Source: Desulfotalea sp.
GTDB taxonomy: Bacteria > Desulfobacterota > Desulfobulbia > Desulfobulbales > Desulfocapsaceae
NCBI GenBank assembly: GCA_002733995.1
Contig: NVXR01000038.1
Location: forward strand, 1 to 64,000
Direction of reading: 5' to 3'
Length of the DNA stretch: 64,000 bases
In this document: piece after piece, positions 7,447 to 17,570 of the stretch
Numbering within the stretch: position 1 is the first letter of the stretch
How the letters are laid out: each line of letters opens with the position of its first letter
Program-made: the position numbers and the translations under genes
Notes under the pieces: model-generated
What the model was told of the DNA's origin: nothing
What the model saw: the letters and a program-made list of their open reading frames with translations, nothing else
Databases searched by the model: none

Positions 7447-9381
7447 CTAAGTAACCAGCTCTTCACTGGCCACATCAAATGTTCTCGCAATAACGCGATT
7501 TCGTCCTTCATCTTTTGCGGTATAGAGGGCCTTATCTGTAATTCTATACACCTTTTCGACTGAAATGGGATCCCCACATTTAATGGTTAGCATTCCTATT
7601 GAGACAGTTACAACAGCCGCCACTGAACTCCATTTATGTTCAATGCCCAGCGCTTCAATTGCCTTACGAATAGAGTCTACAAAGGCAAAGCTGTCCTTTG
7701 CCTCCGCGCTACTCAATAAAATGCCAAATTCCTCACCACCTAACCTAAAACAATAATCGCTCCCCCTTGAGAGCATTCCCACCATAACGGTGGCCAGCTC
7801 CTGGAGCGCCACGTCACCCTTTTGATGTCCATAATTATCGTTGTACTGTTTAAAGAAATCAACATCCAACATAGCGAAAACAAGATCATGCTTTTCCCGC
7901 TGGGCCCTGCCGAGTTCTTTTTTAATCATAACGTTGTAAAAACGACGATTGTACAAACCGGTCATTTCATCGGTGATAGAAAGCTCTTCGATACGTTTTT
8001 TATCAGTAACATCCTGATAAATAACAGAATAACCTATCAAAGCACCAGCCTCATCAGTCCTTGGTAGCACAACGGTGTCTGCCCAATAGCATTCACCATC
8101 ACTCCTGATATACTGCTGCTCCCCCTCCCAGCGGCCTTCCGACTCCAGACTATCCCACACCTTAGCATAATACTCTTCAGGTCGCATCGAACAGTACAAG
8201 GTATCGTACTTACGCCCTATAATGGTATCCTTGGTTACACCAAAACCAACTGCAAAGGCGCTACTCACTTCCACAAAAGTTTTTTCCAGATCAAGCGTAA
8301 CTCTGTGAATATGTTTATCAACCAAATCAATTGATTCAGAGAGCTGTCTGTTTTGACGTGATATTCTCTTATACAATGTGGTTGGCCCCTTTGAAATCAA
8401 CAGGGCTAAGGGGATAGAAAGCAGGACAATTATACTGACAATAAGCACGGTGGCCTTCTGCACCTCTTCCCTCATCCTTTGTAGCATGCCTTCAGCGGCG
8501 TGTAAAATCAACATCGCCCCATCTTTTGTCAGCATATGCGCCAATGAGCCGACAAAGATATTGTCAATTTTCCGCAGTTCACCTCCAGCATTACGAAGAA
8601 TACGACGTTTAGTCTCTGGGTAGGCCAAGGCGACCGAATAGCCTGTTTCCCTATATCTTGACCAGGATTTTTTCGGATCATGGGAAACCAAATAATAACC
8701 TTCCCGATCAATCATACAAATATCGAAAACACTATTTTTCAAGAATTTATCAAGAAATTCACGCATATAAACATTAATAACTACAATTCCCTTGAACTCT
8801 TGGTTGAGGTATACAGGGGATGCAACTCTCAACACAGGTTTTTCAGGAATCTCAACCTTGAAATTTTCGATATTAAGATCAAGCTTTGAATACCAGAATG
8901 TACCGGGAGGAATCTGCGATGCTTCTATAAAATAGTAGCGTTCTTTCTTATCCTGTAAGCTATTGAGAGGCACCAGAGACGGCTTTGCACGTCCAGCATC
9001 CAGCTCTGCCTTAATTTTTTCCATGCCATACTCATCAATAAAACGTACCTGCATCAGTGATGAATCACTACTGGCTATAGTTTGAAAACAAGCAGCAACG
9101 GCGTCATAGTTAGTGGGACTGGGATTTTCAAGGTATGAGTACAACAAAGAAGTGTCTCGAAGTGCTCCAACTATATCTTCTAAACCCTTAGCAAAACTCT
9201 GAAAAGTACTGACTTTGTGACTAAAAATGTCTTCAGCATTTTCAGCAAGTTTTACTTGCATGGAAACAACTTCAAGACGGTAGGTTAAAAACGAGGTACA
9301 AAAAGCAATCACCAGCCCAAAAAGCGCAAAAAGGCCAACGTAATACAATCGGTTCGCCTTATGCCTATTACGTACGCCCAT
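7447..9381 (-). CDS. Membrane sensor diguanylate cyclase (Cache-like / PAS / GGDEF)
   Basis: 644 residues. Membrane segment at about 15-38, a large extracytoplasmic sensor (about 40-310, with Cache-like features such as RVASPVYLNQEFKGIVVINV), second membrane segment at about 315-335, a PAS domain with PAC ending YQDVTDKKR (about 345-470), then GGDEF (about 480-635). The active-site loop reads GGEEF and is preceded by RGSD five residues earlier, an intact RXXD inhibitory site. It should be active and feedback-inhibited by c-di-GMP. Fits the surface-polysaccharide lifestyle suggested by the rest of the window. Confidence 0.93.
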   Translation of the reverse strand: MGVRNRHKANRLYYVGLFALFGLVIAFCTSFLTYRLEVVSMQVKLAENAEDIFSHKVSTFQSFAKGLEDIVGALRDTSLLYSYLENPSPTNYDAVAACFQTIASSDSSLMQVRFIDEYGMEKIKAELDAGRAKPSLVPLNSLQDKKERYYFIEASQIPPGTFWYSKLDLNIENFKVEIPEKPVLRVASPVYLNQEFKGIVVINVYMREFLDKFLKNSVFDICMIDREGYYLVSHDPKKSWSRYRETGYSVALAYPETKRRILRNAGGELRKIDNIFVGSLAHMLTKDGAMLILHAAEGMLQRMREEVQKATVLIVSIIVLLSIPLALLISKGPTTLYKRISRQNRQLSESIDLVDKHIHRVTLDLEKTFVEVSSAFAVGFGVTKDTIIGRKYDTLYCSMRPEEYYAKVWDSLESEGRWEGEQQYIRSDGECYWADTVVLPRTDEAGALIGYSVIYQDVTDKKRIEELSITDEMTGLYNRRFYNVMIKKELGRAQREKHDLVFAMLDVDFFKQYNDNYGHQKGDVALQELATVMVGMLSRGSDYCFRLGGEEFGILLSSAEAKDSFAFVDSIRKAIEALGIEHKWSSVAAVVTVSIGMLTIKCGDPISVEKVYRITDKALYTAKDEGRNRVIARTFDVASEELVT

Positions 9382-9620
9382 AATGCCCCCAAAACGGTTA
9401 ATCGAATTTTGATGTTATAACAGTGTACATCAAAATCCAAGAAGACACCAATCTCTCACCTCTCGTCTGTATTTTCTATGCAAAATACATTTGCTACAGG
9501 TAAGAGGTTGGGAACATAGAGTTATTTCCTAGCCCTTTTTAACTATGAAACAACCCACAATGTTCACCAAAGGGCAGCCCATACGGACTCCGCTTTTTTC
9601 ATTTTTGTTGCACGTAAAAA

Positions 9621-10163
9621 TTACATATTGCTAAGCAGTCTGTCTTTTTCGAGTGCAGCTTTAACGATACGAAAAACTTCTTTATATTGGTTTTGATACC
9701 TTGTCTTCACATATTGATGAACGGTCCGACGCAGGTCACCCTTATCAAGGGAATAACGAACAACTAAAGCGTCGATTTCTTCTCCTTTCCAGTCCGGCTC
9801 CCATGGCTGACTTTTTTGCAAACGAAGCTGCTGCTGCTCAATTGCCTCGGTAATGATAACATCCCTCAGACGTTCTGCCTCATGCTCAAGCCTGTTATCT
9901 CTTAACTTCGAGCCTTTCCGGGCCGCAAGAAAATCGAAGATATCATTCACCGATTCCTCCCGCATGAGCTTAGCCATATACTTTACCTGCCTTTTTCGGG
10001 TACCACCTTTGACGTTACGACAGGCAAGGATTTCTTCCTTCAAAGCGTCACTCACTTCCAGCTTTTTTAGGTCTTTATCCGATAGCAAGGCGAGTTCTAA
10101 GGCTGCTTCTTCTTCTTGTTTAAAGCGCCTTTTCATTTCCGTTTTACTTATTCTCTCAGTCAT
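9621..10163 (-). CDS. darP: DarP/YjgA family ribosome-associated protein (DUF615)
   Basis: 180 residues, highly charged and helical. It begins ISKTEMKRRFKQ and contains KGGTRKRQVKYMAKLMR, the conserved YjgA features. E. coli DarP acts in late 50S assembly with a dual ribosome-associated role. It starts 18 bases past gpmI and probably shares its transcript. Confidence 0.85.
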   Translation of the reverse strand: MTERISKTEMKRRFKQEEEAALELALLSDKDLKKLEVSDALKEEILACRNVKGGTRKRQVKYMAKLMREESVNDIFDFLAARKGSKLRDNRLEHEAERLRDVIITEAIEQQQLRLQKSQPWEPDWKGEEIDALVVRYSLDKGDLRRTVHQYVKTRYQNQYKEVFRIVKAALEKDRLLSNM

Positions 10164-10181
10164 ATATCTCTACAATTGTTA

Positions 10182-11807
10182 TTATTTACGTAATTTTACC
10201 AGAGATGGTTCATAATCAGCAGGTGGCTCAAGCCCAAGCAGACAACAAAGGGTTGCTGCAACATTGGCAAGACCTGGCCGCTCAATCACATTCAACTCAA
10301 AATCATTGGCGTTACTATAATCTTTCACAACAAAGGGAACCGGATTGAGCGTATGCGCTACCATTGGGTTCCTTTTGTCATTTTTCATTGACCACATACA
10401 ATCGGCATTTCCATGGTCAGCTGTCACCACTAGTACTCCTCCCGCCTTTTTCACTGCTCGTTCGATTCGCTTAAGACAGATATCTACGGTTTCCACCGCA
10501 ACACGAATAGCCGCCACATCACCGGTGTGACCGACCATGTCTCCATTGGGAAAATTAAGGCGGATAAATTTATACTCCCCAGCCCCAACGGCATCAATCA
10601 CCTTATCAGTAATCTCCCCCGCTTTCATCCACGGCTTAAGATCAAAGGCAATCTTGTCGGAAAGAACCTCTTCATATTTTTCATACGCCTCATCGATATA
10701 TCCCGACTTATTACCATTCCAAAAATAGGTGACATGTCCAAATTTTTGGGTCTCAGAAATCGCATAGGAACTGACTTTAGTTGCACAGAGATACTCGCCA
10801 AGAGTCTTGTCAATTGCAGGAGGTTGTACCAAAAATTGTTTTGGAATCATGGCATCGCCATCGTACTGCATGATACCGACATAGAAGGCATCTGGCCTTC
10901 TCACCCGATCAAAGGCGGAGAAATCATCATCCTCAAAGGCTTGTGAGATTTGAATTGCCCGATCGCCCCGAAAATTAAAATAGACAACTCCATCACCATC
11001 ACCGATGGTTCCAACGGGACCTACCCCATCGACTACAACGAAACTTTCCATGTACTGATCCGTCATCTCAGCATCTTCATCGTAATACGTCTGAACCGCT
11101 TCAGCGGCAGAAGAAAACTGGCGTCCGACACCAAGCACATGGGCCTTCCAGCCTCTTTCAACTACACTCCAGTTTGCATTATAACGGTCCATGGTTGTAA
11201 TCATCCGCCCACCACCCGAGGCAATCCTATAATCCAAGGCGGAATCAAAACTGGCTAATTTTTCTTCGAGGGCCGCTATATACTGTAGACCACTTTTTTG
11301 ATCAACATCCCGCCCATCTAAAAGAATATGCAACCGAACCTTTGGCAACATGTCTTTCGCACAACGATCAAGCAACAGAAATAACTGCTTTATATTGCTG
11401 TGTACATTCCCATCAGAAAGCAAACCAATAAAATGAAGCGTATGCCCGGACAGACCTCTTTTACTCAGTTCTCCCCAGGCCGCACCTTGAAAGACAGAAC
11501 CTGACGCCAGGGCATCGTTGACCAGCTGAGCCCCTTGGGCAAAAATACGTCCGGCACCAAGGGCATTATGTCCAACCTCCGAATTCCCCATATCCCCTTC
11601 AGAAGGTAGCCCTACTGCTGTCCCATGAGCCTTCAATTTCACCATCAATGGTTCCCTTAAAAACCGATCCAAAATAGGCGTATTTGCGACAAAAACGCCA
11701 TCTCTCTCGTCCTCGGTCCCTAGGCCAACACCGTCCATAATTACCGTAACAACTGGACCTTTAAAAGCTTTATATCCCTGAGTTGGCTGCAGCGCGCAAA
11801 GTGTCAT
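10182..11807 (-). CDS. gpmI: 2,3-bisphosphoglycerate-independent phosphoglycerate mutase
   Basis: 541 residues. Interconverts 3- and 2-phosphoglycerate in glycolysis and gluconeogenesis using two Mn ions. The first metal site is VIMDGVG near residue 25; the phosphoserine motif is GDMGNSEVGHNALGAGR; later metal ligands lie in NFPNGDMVGHTGD and VVTADHGNAD. Length is near the family norm with a short N-terminal extension. The Shine-Dalgarno AAGGA is 8 bases before the ATG. Confidence 0.96.
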   Translation of the reverse strand: MTLCALQPTQGYKAFKGPVVTVIMDGVGLGTEDERDGVFVANTPILDRFLREPLMVKLKAHGTAVGLPSEGDMGNSEVGHNALGAGRIFAQGAQLVNDALASGSVFQGAAWGELSKRGLSGHTLHFIGLLSDGNVHSNIKQLFLLLDRCAKDMLPKVRLHILLDGRDVDQKSGLQYIAALEEKLASFDSALDYRIASGGGRMITTMDRYNANWSVVERGWKAHVLGVGRQFSSAAEAVQTYYDEDAEMTDQYMESFVVVDGVGPVGTIGDGDGVVYFNFRGDRAIQISQAFEDDDFSAFDRVRRPDAFYVGIMQYDGDAMIPKQFLVQPPAIDKTLGEYLCATKVSSYAISETQKFGHVTYFWNGNKSGYIDEAYEKYEEVLSDKIAFDLKPWMKAGEITDKVIDAVGAGEYKFIRLNFPNGDMVGHTGDVAAIRVAVETVDICLKRIERAVKKAGGVLVVTADHGNADCMWSMKNDKRNPMVAHTLNPVPFVVKDYSNANDFELNVIERPGLANVAATLCCLLGLEPPADYEPSLVKLRK

Positions 11808-12293
11808 TATTTGTTCCTTTAAGGTATTTTAAGAAAAAACGTGGCATTTTTTTATATCGCAAAACTAAAAATCGATGTAAATATATCTGCATACAATACG
11901 GGAAAGCCACTGGCTTTGTTTGTAATTATGTAACAAGGGCCAGTCGCAGAAATGACATTTACATGATAAGCGTTTAAAATGGAAGAACAACTCCCCCCTG
12001 CGACTCTCACATTGAGCGTTTTGCCTGGGTCTCTTCACCTTTCTACTACTGTATTACAATCCGGTAGAGAGGTAAAGACTTCCACCACAATCGCGATGAA
12101 TTCATTGGCCTGGCAGCTGCCAGCAGTTACCCCGAAATTGTTCAATTCCTTTATTAAAGAAGGTAGAGACGCCCCCGTACAGTTGGCAATTACATAACTG
12201 ATATTGAGTTGAATAGCGAAGTTGTAAACCTTGTTACTCTTTTTGATAATCACTCAGAATTTCAGATAATTATGTCCAAGGTTAATACTGCAA
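11808..12293. other. Intergenic region with a decayed coding remnant
   Basis: Separates gpmI (minus) from moeA (plus). No intact gene or riboswitch seen. The plus strand at about 12080-12196 conceptually encodes an ankyrin-repeat-like segment split by a one-base frameshift (separate entry). The rest is AT-rich, with no clear promoter. Confidence 0.4.
12080..12196 (+). pseudogene. Ankyrin-repeat-like gene fragment, frameshifted
   Basis: In one plus frame the DNA reads NRDEFIGLAAASSYPEIVQFL and stops; shifting one base at about 12148-12153 (CCTTTATT) continues IKEGRDAPVQLAIT to a TAA. Joined, it matches the ankyrin pattern (L-A-A-A-x-x-x-x-E-I-V-x-x-L-x-x-x-G-x-D). An upstream TAG and the lack of a start and Shine-Dalgarno point to a dead remnant. 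Recognition is by eye on a short segment. Confidence 0.35.
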
Positions 12294-13565
12294 ATGACTG
12301 ATATCAAGCAAACAAAAGATATGCTTGGCCGTGGTGGTCTCTGCACCGTCCGCCAGGCCCAAAAGACACTTACAGATCACCTAAAAAACATTCCCATCCA
12401 GACAGAAGACCTGCCTCTACAAGAGGCTTTTGATCGTGTATTGGCAGAGGCCATTTACTCAAGGGAAGACCTACCCGCCCACCCTCGGTCAACCATGGAC
12501 GGTTTTGCCGTCAGAGCAATGGATACCTTTGGGGCAAGTGAATCCATGCCCTGCTACCTCAACATTACTGGCGAAGTACTCATGGGCCAGCCCCCCGAGG
12601 GAGAGGTGAAAAAAGGCTGTTGTTACAAGATACCGACCGGAGGCTTGTGCCCTGATGGGGCCGACAGTGTTGTCATGTTTGAACATACCGTCCCTGTGGA
12701 CGAGGGCATGCTCGAAGTAGTTAAAGGCGTGGGAACAGGCAGCAATCTTGTGCAAAGAGGTGAAGATATTTCCGAGGCTAGTATGGCCTTACCTGCTGGC
12801 TGGCGTCTTCGCCCCCAGGATATTGGTCTCCTGGCTGCAATTGGTATTGTAAGCGTTACCGTTACCAAAAAGATACGGGTTGGTATACTCTCCACCGGCG
12901 ATGAAATAATAGATCATACTTCACAGCCTGCCCCCGGACAGATCCGCAACATCAACACCCTGGCCCTATGCGGCCTTGTTCGCCAGGCGGATGCTACCTA
13001 TGTCGATTACGGGATAGTCTCCGACCAAAAAGATGTTTTCCTACCCGCCGTACAACAAGCCGCTGCCGAAAATGACATCGTTCTTTTTTCTGGAGGAAGC
13101 TCTGTTGGAGTTCGCGACCTCGGAGAACAGGTCATTGAAGAACTGGGTCCTCCTGGCATACTCGTGCATGGAGTCAAGCTCAAGCCGGGTAAACCTGTCA
13201 TCATTGGTCTCAGCGGTGATACTCCTATTTTTGGCCTACCAGGACACCCCGTGTCCGCCATGGTTTGTTTTGATTTTTTCATCAAGCCTGCGATCAGAAT
13301 ACTCTCTGGTTTACCAGCAACAGACAACATGGCTTCTGCGACTGTCTCAGCAACACTTAGCAGAAATATTAACTCGGCTGCAGGTCGTCTCGATGTGATC
13401 CGGGTAAAACTCGAGAAGAAGGATTTATCCTGGGAAGCACAACCAATCATGGGGAAATCCGGATCTATTTCCACACTTTCCCGCGCCCACGGCTACTTTT
13501 TCATCGATGAAGACAGTCAGGGAGTTTGTGAAAATTCAATCGTAAAGGTAACCCTGTTCAAATGA
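12294..13565 (+). CDS. moeA: Molybdopterin molybdenumtransferase MoeA
   Basis: 423 residues. Inserts Mo or W into adenylylated pterin. The MoeA N-terminal region (about 20-190) holds STMDGFAVR and GEDI. The MoCF domain (about 195-335) contains GILSTGDEII, SGGSSVGVRD and LPGHPVSAMV. The C-terminal barrel follows. It overlaps the next moeA by four bases (ATGA), implying coupled translation, and lies upstream of AOR and a MoaD-like gene, so tungsten cofactor maturation is the likely role (inference). Confidence 0.93.
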   Translation: MTDIKQTKDMLGRGGLCTVRQAQKTLTDHLKNIPIQTEDLPLQEAFDRVLAEAIYSREDLPAHPRSTMDGFAVRAMDTFGASESMPCYLNITGEVLMGQPPEGEVKKGCCYKIPTGGLCPDGADSVVMFEHTVPVDEGMLEVVKGVGTGSNLVQRGEDISEASMALPAGWRLRPQDIGLLAAIGIVSVTVTKKIRVGILSTGDEIIDHTSQPAPGQIRNINTLALCGLVRQADATYVDYGIVSDQKDVFLPAVQQAAAENDIVLFSGGSSVGVRDLGEQVIEELGPPGILVHGVKLKPGKPVIIGLSGDTPIFGLPGHPVSAMVCFDFFIKPAIRILSGLPATDNMASATVSATLSRNINSAAGRLDVIRVKLEKKDLSWEAQPIMGKSGSISTLSRAHGYFFIDEDSQGVCENSIVKVTLFK

Positions 13566-15487
13566 ATAAGCGAAACGTATACGTTAATAACAAACCACTT
13601 AAGATCGCGAAAGAATTATGGTTTGCAGCCCTCGACAAACACGGTTTTTTTACCCACAACACAGTGGAAAAAATTACAGTGGACGACAGCCTTGGCCGCC
13701 TGACAGCTGAACCCGTCATAGCAAAACGTTCATCGCCTTCTTACAATGCTGCTGCAATGGATGGCATTGCTGTCCATTTTAACGACCTGTCAGGGGCTAC
13801 AGAAGCGTCTCCTTTACGCTTGTCCGATGACAAATACATACCCGTAAACACCGGCAATGCTATTCCACAGGGTTTTAATGCCGTGGTGATGATTGAAGAT
13901 GTTCACCAACATACCCCCTCGGTGGTTGAGTTACACGCCCCCGCCACCCCATGGCAACACATAAGAACCATCGGGGAAGACATCGTCGCGACGGAGCTCA
14001 TCATCCCAGAAGGCCACACAATCCGCCCCATTGACCAAGGCGCAATGCTTGCAACCGGGGTTACCATGGTGCGAGTTCAAAAACCACCTAAAGCACATGT
14101 CATTCCAACGGGCAGTGAACTCATCCAGCCCGACGAGACACCTAAACCCGGCCAGATCATCGAGTTTAACTCCCGTATACTTGCCGGTTACCTCAGCGAA
14201 TGGGGGGCCAGCACAACACGTGGTCTGCCTGTACAGGACGATCCTGAACTGCTCAAAGAACACCTATTAAAAGCCGCCAAGGAAAACGATCTGGTAGTAC
14301 TCAATGCAGGCGCATCCGCCGGCACCCGTGACTACAGCGCCAAGGTGCTTGCAGAAATTGGTACAGTTATTGTCCACGGGGTTGCAATTAAACCTGGAAA
14401 ACCCGTCATATTAGCGATGATTGGTGACACCCCAGTCATAGGCCTTCCCGGTTATCCTGTATCAGCCCTTCTCACCATGAGAATTTTCATCAGGGAAATC
14501 CTTTCCAAATACCTTGGCAAAGGAGCACCCCACAGCGAGTTTATTACAGCCACACTCTCACGACCGATCCATTCTTCAATGGGCGTTGATCAGTTCGTCA
14601 GAATCACCCTCGGTCGCGTTGGTGACAGCCTTATGGCTACTCCATCTGGCAAGGGGGCGGGGGCTGTCATGTCACTTGTTCGTGCCGATGGGCTTCTCAC
14701 CATCGGTGCTGGCAATGAAGGGATTGGCGCGGGGGAACAGGTCGAAATCGAACTCCTCAGATCCCAGGCAGAAGTCGACGCCACCCTGGTATGTATTGGT
14801 AGCCACGACAACATCCTCGATCTACTGGCCAACCAACTGTACAAAAAACGCCCACTGGTCCGCATATCTTCAGCACACGTTGGCTCCATGGGCGGCATCA
14901 TGGCTATTAAACGTGGCGAGGCACATATCGCAGGCAGTCACCTGTTAGATGAAAAAACTGGTGAGTACAACATTAGCTTCATTCAACGTTTTCTCACCAA
15001 CATCCCCCTACATCTGATCAACCTCTGCTACCGCGAACAAGGACTGATGGTCCCCAAAGGCAATCCTAAAAACATCGGTAGCTTTCTGGATATCGCCCAA
15101 CAACAACACACCTTCATCAACAGACAAAATGGAGCGGGCACCAGATTACTAACCGACAAGGTGCTTAAAGATGAAGGTATAGAGCCCGCCGACATTCCGG
15201 GATACGACCATGAAGAATACACCCACATGAGTGTTGCCGCCTCTGTCGCCAATGGCAGCGTCGATACAGGTCTTGGGATCAGGGCGGCCGCGAATGCCTT
15301 GAACCTCGATTTTATTCCCATAGCAGAAGAACGATACGATCTCATTGTTCCACAACAATTTATTGAAGAGCCAAAAGTCTTAAGCTTACTCGACCTTATC
15401 CGTAACGATAGCAATTTCAAAAATACAGTCCTGGCACTCGGCGGCTACAACCTGCGCGATTGTGGCAACGTTATGTACAAGCAATAG
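13562..15487 (+). CDS. MoeA fused to a periplasmic-binding-protein-like domain
   Basis: 641 residues. About 1-410 is a second MoeA (AAMDGIA, GEDIVATE, VIPTGSELI, LPGYPVSALL). About 420-630 is a PBP-like domain of the type fused to MoeA or to ModE-like HTHs in anaerobes (VCIGSHDNILDLL, RISSAHVGSMGGIMA, NRQNGAGTRLL). The PBP-like part has no signal peptide, so it must be cytoplasmic and probably senses or presents the pterin or metal ligand. Tandem MoeA proteins are typical of organisms that handle both Mo and W. Confidence 0.9.
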   Translation: MNKRNVYVNNKPLKIAKELWFAALDKHGFFTHNTVEKITVDDSLGRLTAEPVIAKRSSPSYNAAAMDGIAVHFNDLSGATEASPLRLSDDKYIPVNTGNAIPQGFNAVVMIEDVHQHTPSVVELHAPATPWQHIRTIGEDIVATELIIPEGHTIRPIDQGAMLATGVTMVRVQKPPKAHVIPTGSELIQPDETPKPGQIIEFNSRILAGYLSEWGASTTRGLPVQDDPELLKEHLLKAAKENDLVVLNAGASAGTRDYSAKVLAEIGTVIVHGVAIKPGKPVILAMIGDTPVIGLPGYPVSALLTMRIFIREILSKYLGKGAPHSEFITATLSRPIHSSMGVDQFVRITLGRVGDSLMATPSGKGAGAVMSLVRADGLLTIGAGNEGIGAGEQVEIELLRSQAEVDATLVCIGSHDNILDLLANQLYKKRPLVRISSAHVGSMGGIMAIKRGEAHIAGSHLLDEKTGEYNISFIQRFLTNIPLHLINLCYREQGLMVPKGNPKNIGSFLDIAQQQHTFINRQNGAGTRLLTDKVLKDEGIEPADIPGYDHEEYTHMSVAASVANGSVDTGLGIRAAANALNLDFIPIAEERYDLIVPQQFIEEPKVLSLLDLIRNDSNFKNTVLALGGYNLRDCGNVMYKQ

Positions 15488-15579
15488 ATTCTTTTGAGCC
15501 TCAGCAGTATACGCTGCGACAAGCAGCCTTAATTAAGCAACGAATCAGCAAATATATATAATCACATAAGGAGACAACC

Positions 15580-17307
15580 ATGGTTGATAAAATTTTCCGT
15601 GTAAATATGACTGACCTCACGACATCCGTAGAAGAGGTGCCTGAGGCATGGGCAGGACACGGAGGGCGAGGCCTTACCTCGACTATAATTGCAGAGGAAG
15701 TAGAACCAACCTGCCACCCACTCGGAAAAAATAACAAACTCGTAATTGCCCCAGGCCTACTTTCAGGGACAGTTGCGGCAAACTCAGGGCGCTTATCCAT
15801 TGGAGCCAAGAGCCCTCTGACCGGAACTATCAAAGAGTCCAACGCGGGTGGTACCTCTGCTCAACTCCTGGCAAAAGCTGGCTGTAAGGCTGTCATTATT
15901 GAAGGCTTACCCAAGGAAGATAAATGGTACAGCCTGGCAATTACTCCTGCGGGCGTTACCATCAAGGAAGAGACCGAACGTATCGGCATGGGTAACTTTG
16001 ATGTTATCAAAAGTATCAGTCCTGAGCATGACAACAAAATTGGTATACTCACCATCGGTCAAGCGGGCGAAATGAAGATGACCTCTGCGAACATATCCAT
16101 CCAAGACCCCGACGGTGGCTTACGCTCTTGCGGACGTGGTGGTCTCGGTGCTGTTATGGGCTCTAAAAAGATTAAGTTCATCACCATCGACCCCGAGGGT
16201 GGCAAGGTTGACATCGCCGATCCAGCAAAATTCAAAGCTGCCAACCGCACCTTTGCAAAGGCTCTGGCCGGTCATCCTATAAGCCAGGCACTTGGGGCCT
16301 ACGGAACCAACGTGCTCGTTAACATCATCAATGAGTCCGGTGGACTACCTACAAAGAACTTCACCCAGGGGCAATTTGCCGACCATGAGGCTATCTCAGG
16401 AGAAACCATGGTCGACCTTATCAACGAACGTGGCGGTAAGGCAAAGCACAACTGTCATGCGGGTTGTGTCATCCAATGTTCTCAGATCTATAATGACGCG
16501 AAAGGTAACAAGCTCACCTCTGGCATTGAGTTTGAGTCAGTTTGGGCCATGGGTGCCGACTGCTGCGTTGCTGATCTTGACTGCATCGCTGAAGCTGATC
16601 GAATCATGGATGATATCGGCATTGATTCCATTGAAACTTCTGTTGCAATGGGTGTCGCAATGGAGGCCGGTGTTCTTGAATTTGGTGACGGTGTTGAAAT
16701 TTGCCGTATTCTCCGTGACGAAGTAACCAAAGGAACCGCCCTTGGTAGAATTGTCGGTAATGGAACCGGTTCAGTTGGCCGCTCTTTTGGTGTCACCAGA
16801 GTACCCGTTGTGAAAAACCAGGCTATTCCAGCCTACGATCCACGTGCCATTAAAGGTATGGGGATAACCTATGCGACCTCTACCCAGGGCGCTGATCACA
16901 CAATGGGTTACACCATCACAACGAATATCCTCAACGTTGGTGGCCAGGTTGATCCTTTGTCCAAGGAAGGCCAGATTGAGCTTTCCAGAAACCTGCAGAT
17001 TGCCACCGCTGCGATTGACTCCACCGGTATGTGTCTCTTTATCGCCTTTGCAGTACTGGACGATGAGACCTGTTTACCTGCACTCGTCGACCTGCTTAAC
17101 GCACGTTTTGATATAGCTCTCACCATCGATGATGTGATGAGTCTCGGCAAGCACATTCTCAAACTTGAAAGAAAATTCAACATTGCAGCTGGTTTCACCG
17201 CAGCCGATGACAGACTACCTGAATTCTTCTACGATGAGCCCCTTGCTCCCCACAATGTAGTCTTTGATTTCACCGCAGAAGAAATCGATTCTTTCTGGAA
17301 CTTTTAA
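15580..17307 (+). CDS. aor: Tungsten-containing aldehyde:ferredoxin oxidoreductase
   Basis: 575 residues. Oxidises aldehydes to acids (or the reverse) with ferredoxin, using a bis-pterin tungsten cofactor and one [4Fe-4S] cluster. The N-terminal AOR_N domain (1-205) contains GGRGL and SGRLSIGAKSPLTG. Cluster ligands appear as CHAGCVIQC (CX3CX3C; classical AOR has CX2CX3C), with a fourth Cys in STGMCLF near 485. A good AAGGAG Shine-Dalgarno is present. It is flanked by two moeA genes and a MoaD-like gene, so the four form one cofactor-plus-enzyme unit. Confidence 0.94.
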   Translation: MVDKIFRVNMTDLTTSVEEVPEAWAGHGGRGLTSTIIAEEVEPTCHPLGKNNKLVIAPGLLSGTVAANSGRLSIGAKSPLTGTIKESNAGGTSAQLLAKAGCKAVIIEGLPKEDKWYSLAITPAGVTIKEETERIGMGNFDVIKSISPEHDNKIGILTIGQAGEMKMTSANISIQDPDGGLRSCGRGGLGAVMGSKKIKFITIDPEGGKVDIADPAKFKAANRTFAKALAGHPISQALGAYGTNVLVNIINESGGLPTKNFTQGQFADHEAISGETMVDLINERGGKAKHNCHAGCVIQCSQIYNDAKGNKLTSGIEFESVWAMGADCCVADLDCIAEADRIMDDIGIDSIETSVAMGVAMEAGVLEFGDGVEICRILRDEVTKGTALGRIVGNGTGSVGRSFGVTRVPVVKNQAIPAYDPRAIKGMGITYATSTQGADHTMGYTITTNILNVGGQVDPLSKEGQIELSRNLQIATAAIDSTGMCLFIAFAVLDDETCLPALVDLLNARFDIALTIDDVMSLGKHILKLERKFNIAAGFTAADDRLPEFFYDEPLAPHNVVFDFTAEEIDSFWNF

Positions 17308-17322
17308 GGAAGAGTTTACTCA

Positions 17323-17547
17323 ATGAAAATTACGGTCAAATTATTCGCTTACTTTCGGGATAACCGCTTTAGCATCGAAGAATGGGATATCGAGCCAAAT
17401 ACCACAGTTGGCAATATTGTCGATTCCCTGCATATCGATAGAGAAGAGGTGGGTGTACTTATGATGAATCATAAACACACCAAGTTTGAGGTACAACCTC
17501 AGACAGGTGACATTCTCGCTATTTTCCCGGTTGTAGGCGGAGGCTGA
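17323..17547 (+). CDS. MoaD/ThiS-like sulfur carrier protein
   Basis: 74 residues, a beta-grasp fold ending VVGGG, the Gly-Gly tail that is adenylated and thiocarboxylated. It starts MKITVKLFAYFRD, as MoaD-family proteins do. Fifteen bases after AOR and before a strong terminator, it likely supplies the dithiolene sulfur for the tungsten pterin of AOR. The matching MoaE and E1-like proteins are not in the window. Confidence 0.88.
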   Translation: MKITVKLFAYFRDNRFSIEEWDIEPNTTVGNIVDSLHIDREEVGVLMMNHKHTKFEVQPQTGDILAIFPVVGGG

Positions 17548-17570
17548 TAGTCATATCAGTCCACGCAACA

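Noticed and set aside
13007..13474. 155-codon minus-strand frame inside moeA
   Set aside because: Antisense of the conserved MoCF domain; no start signals.
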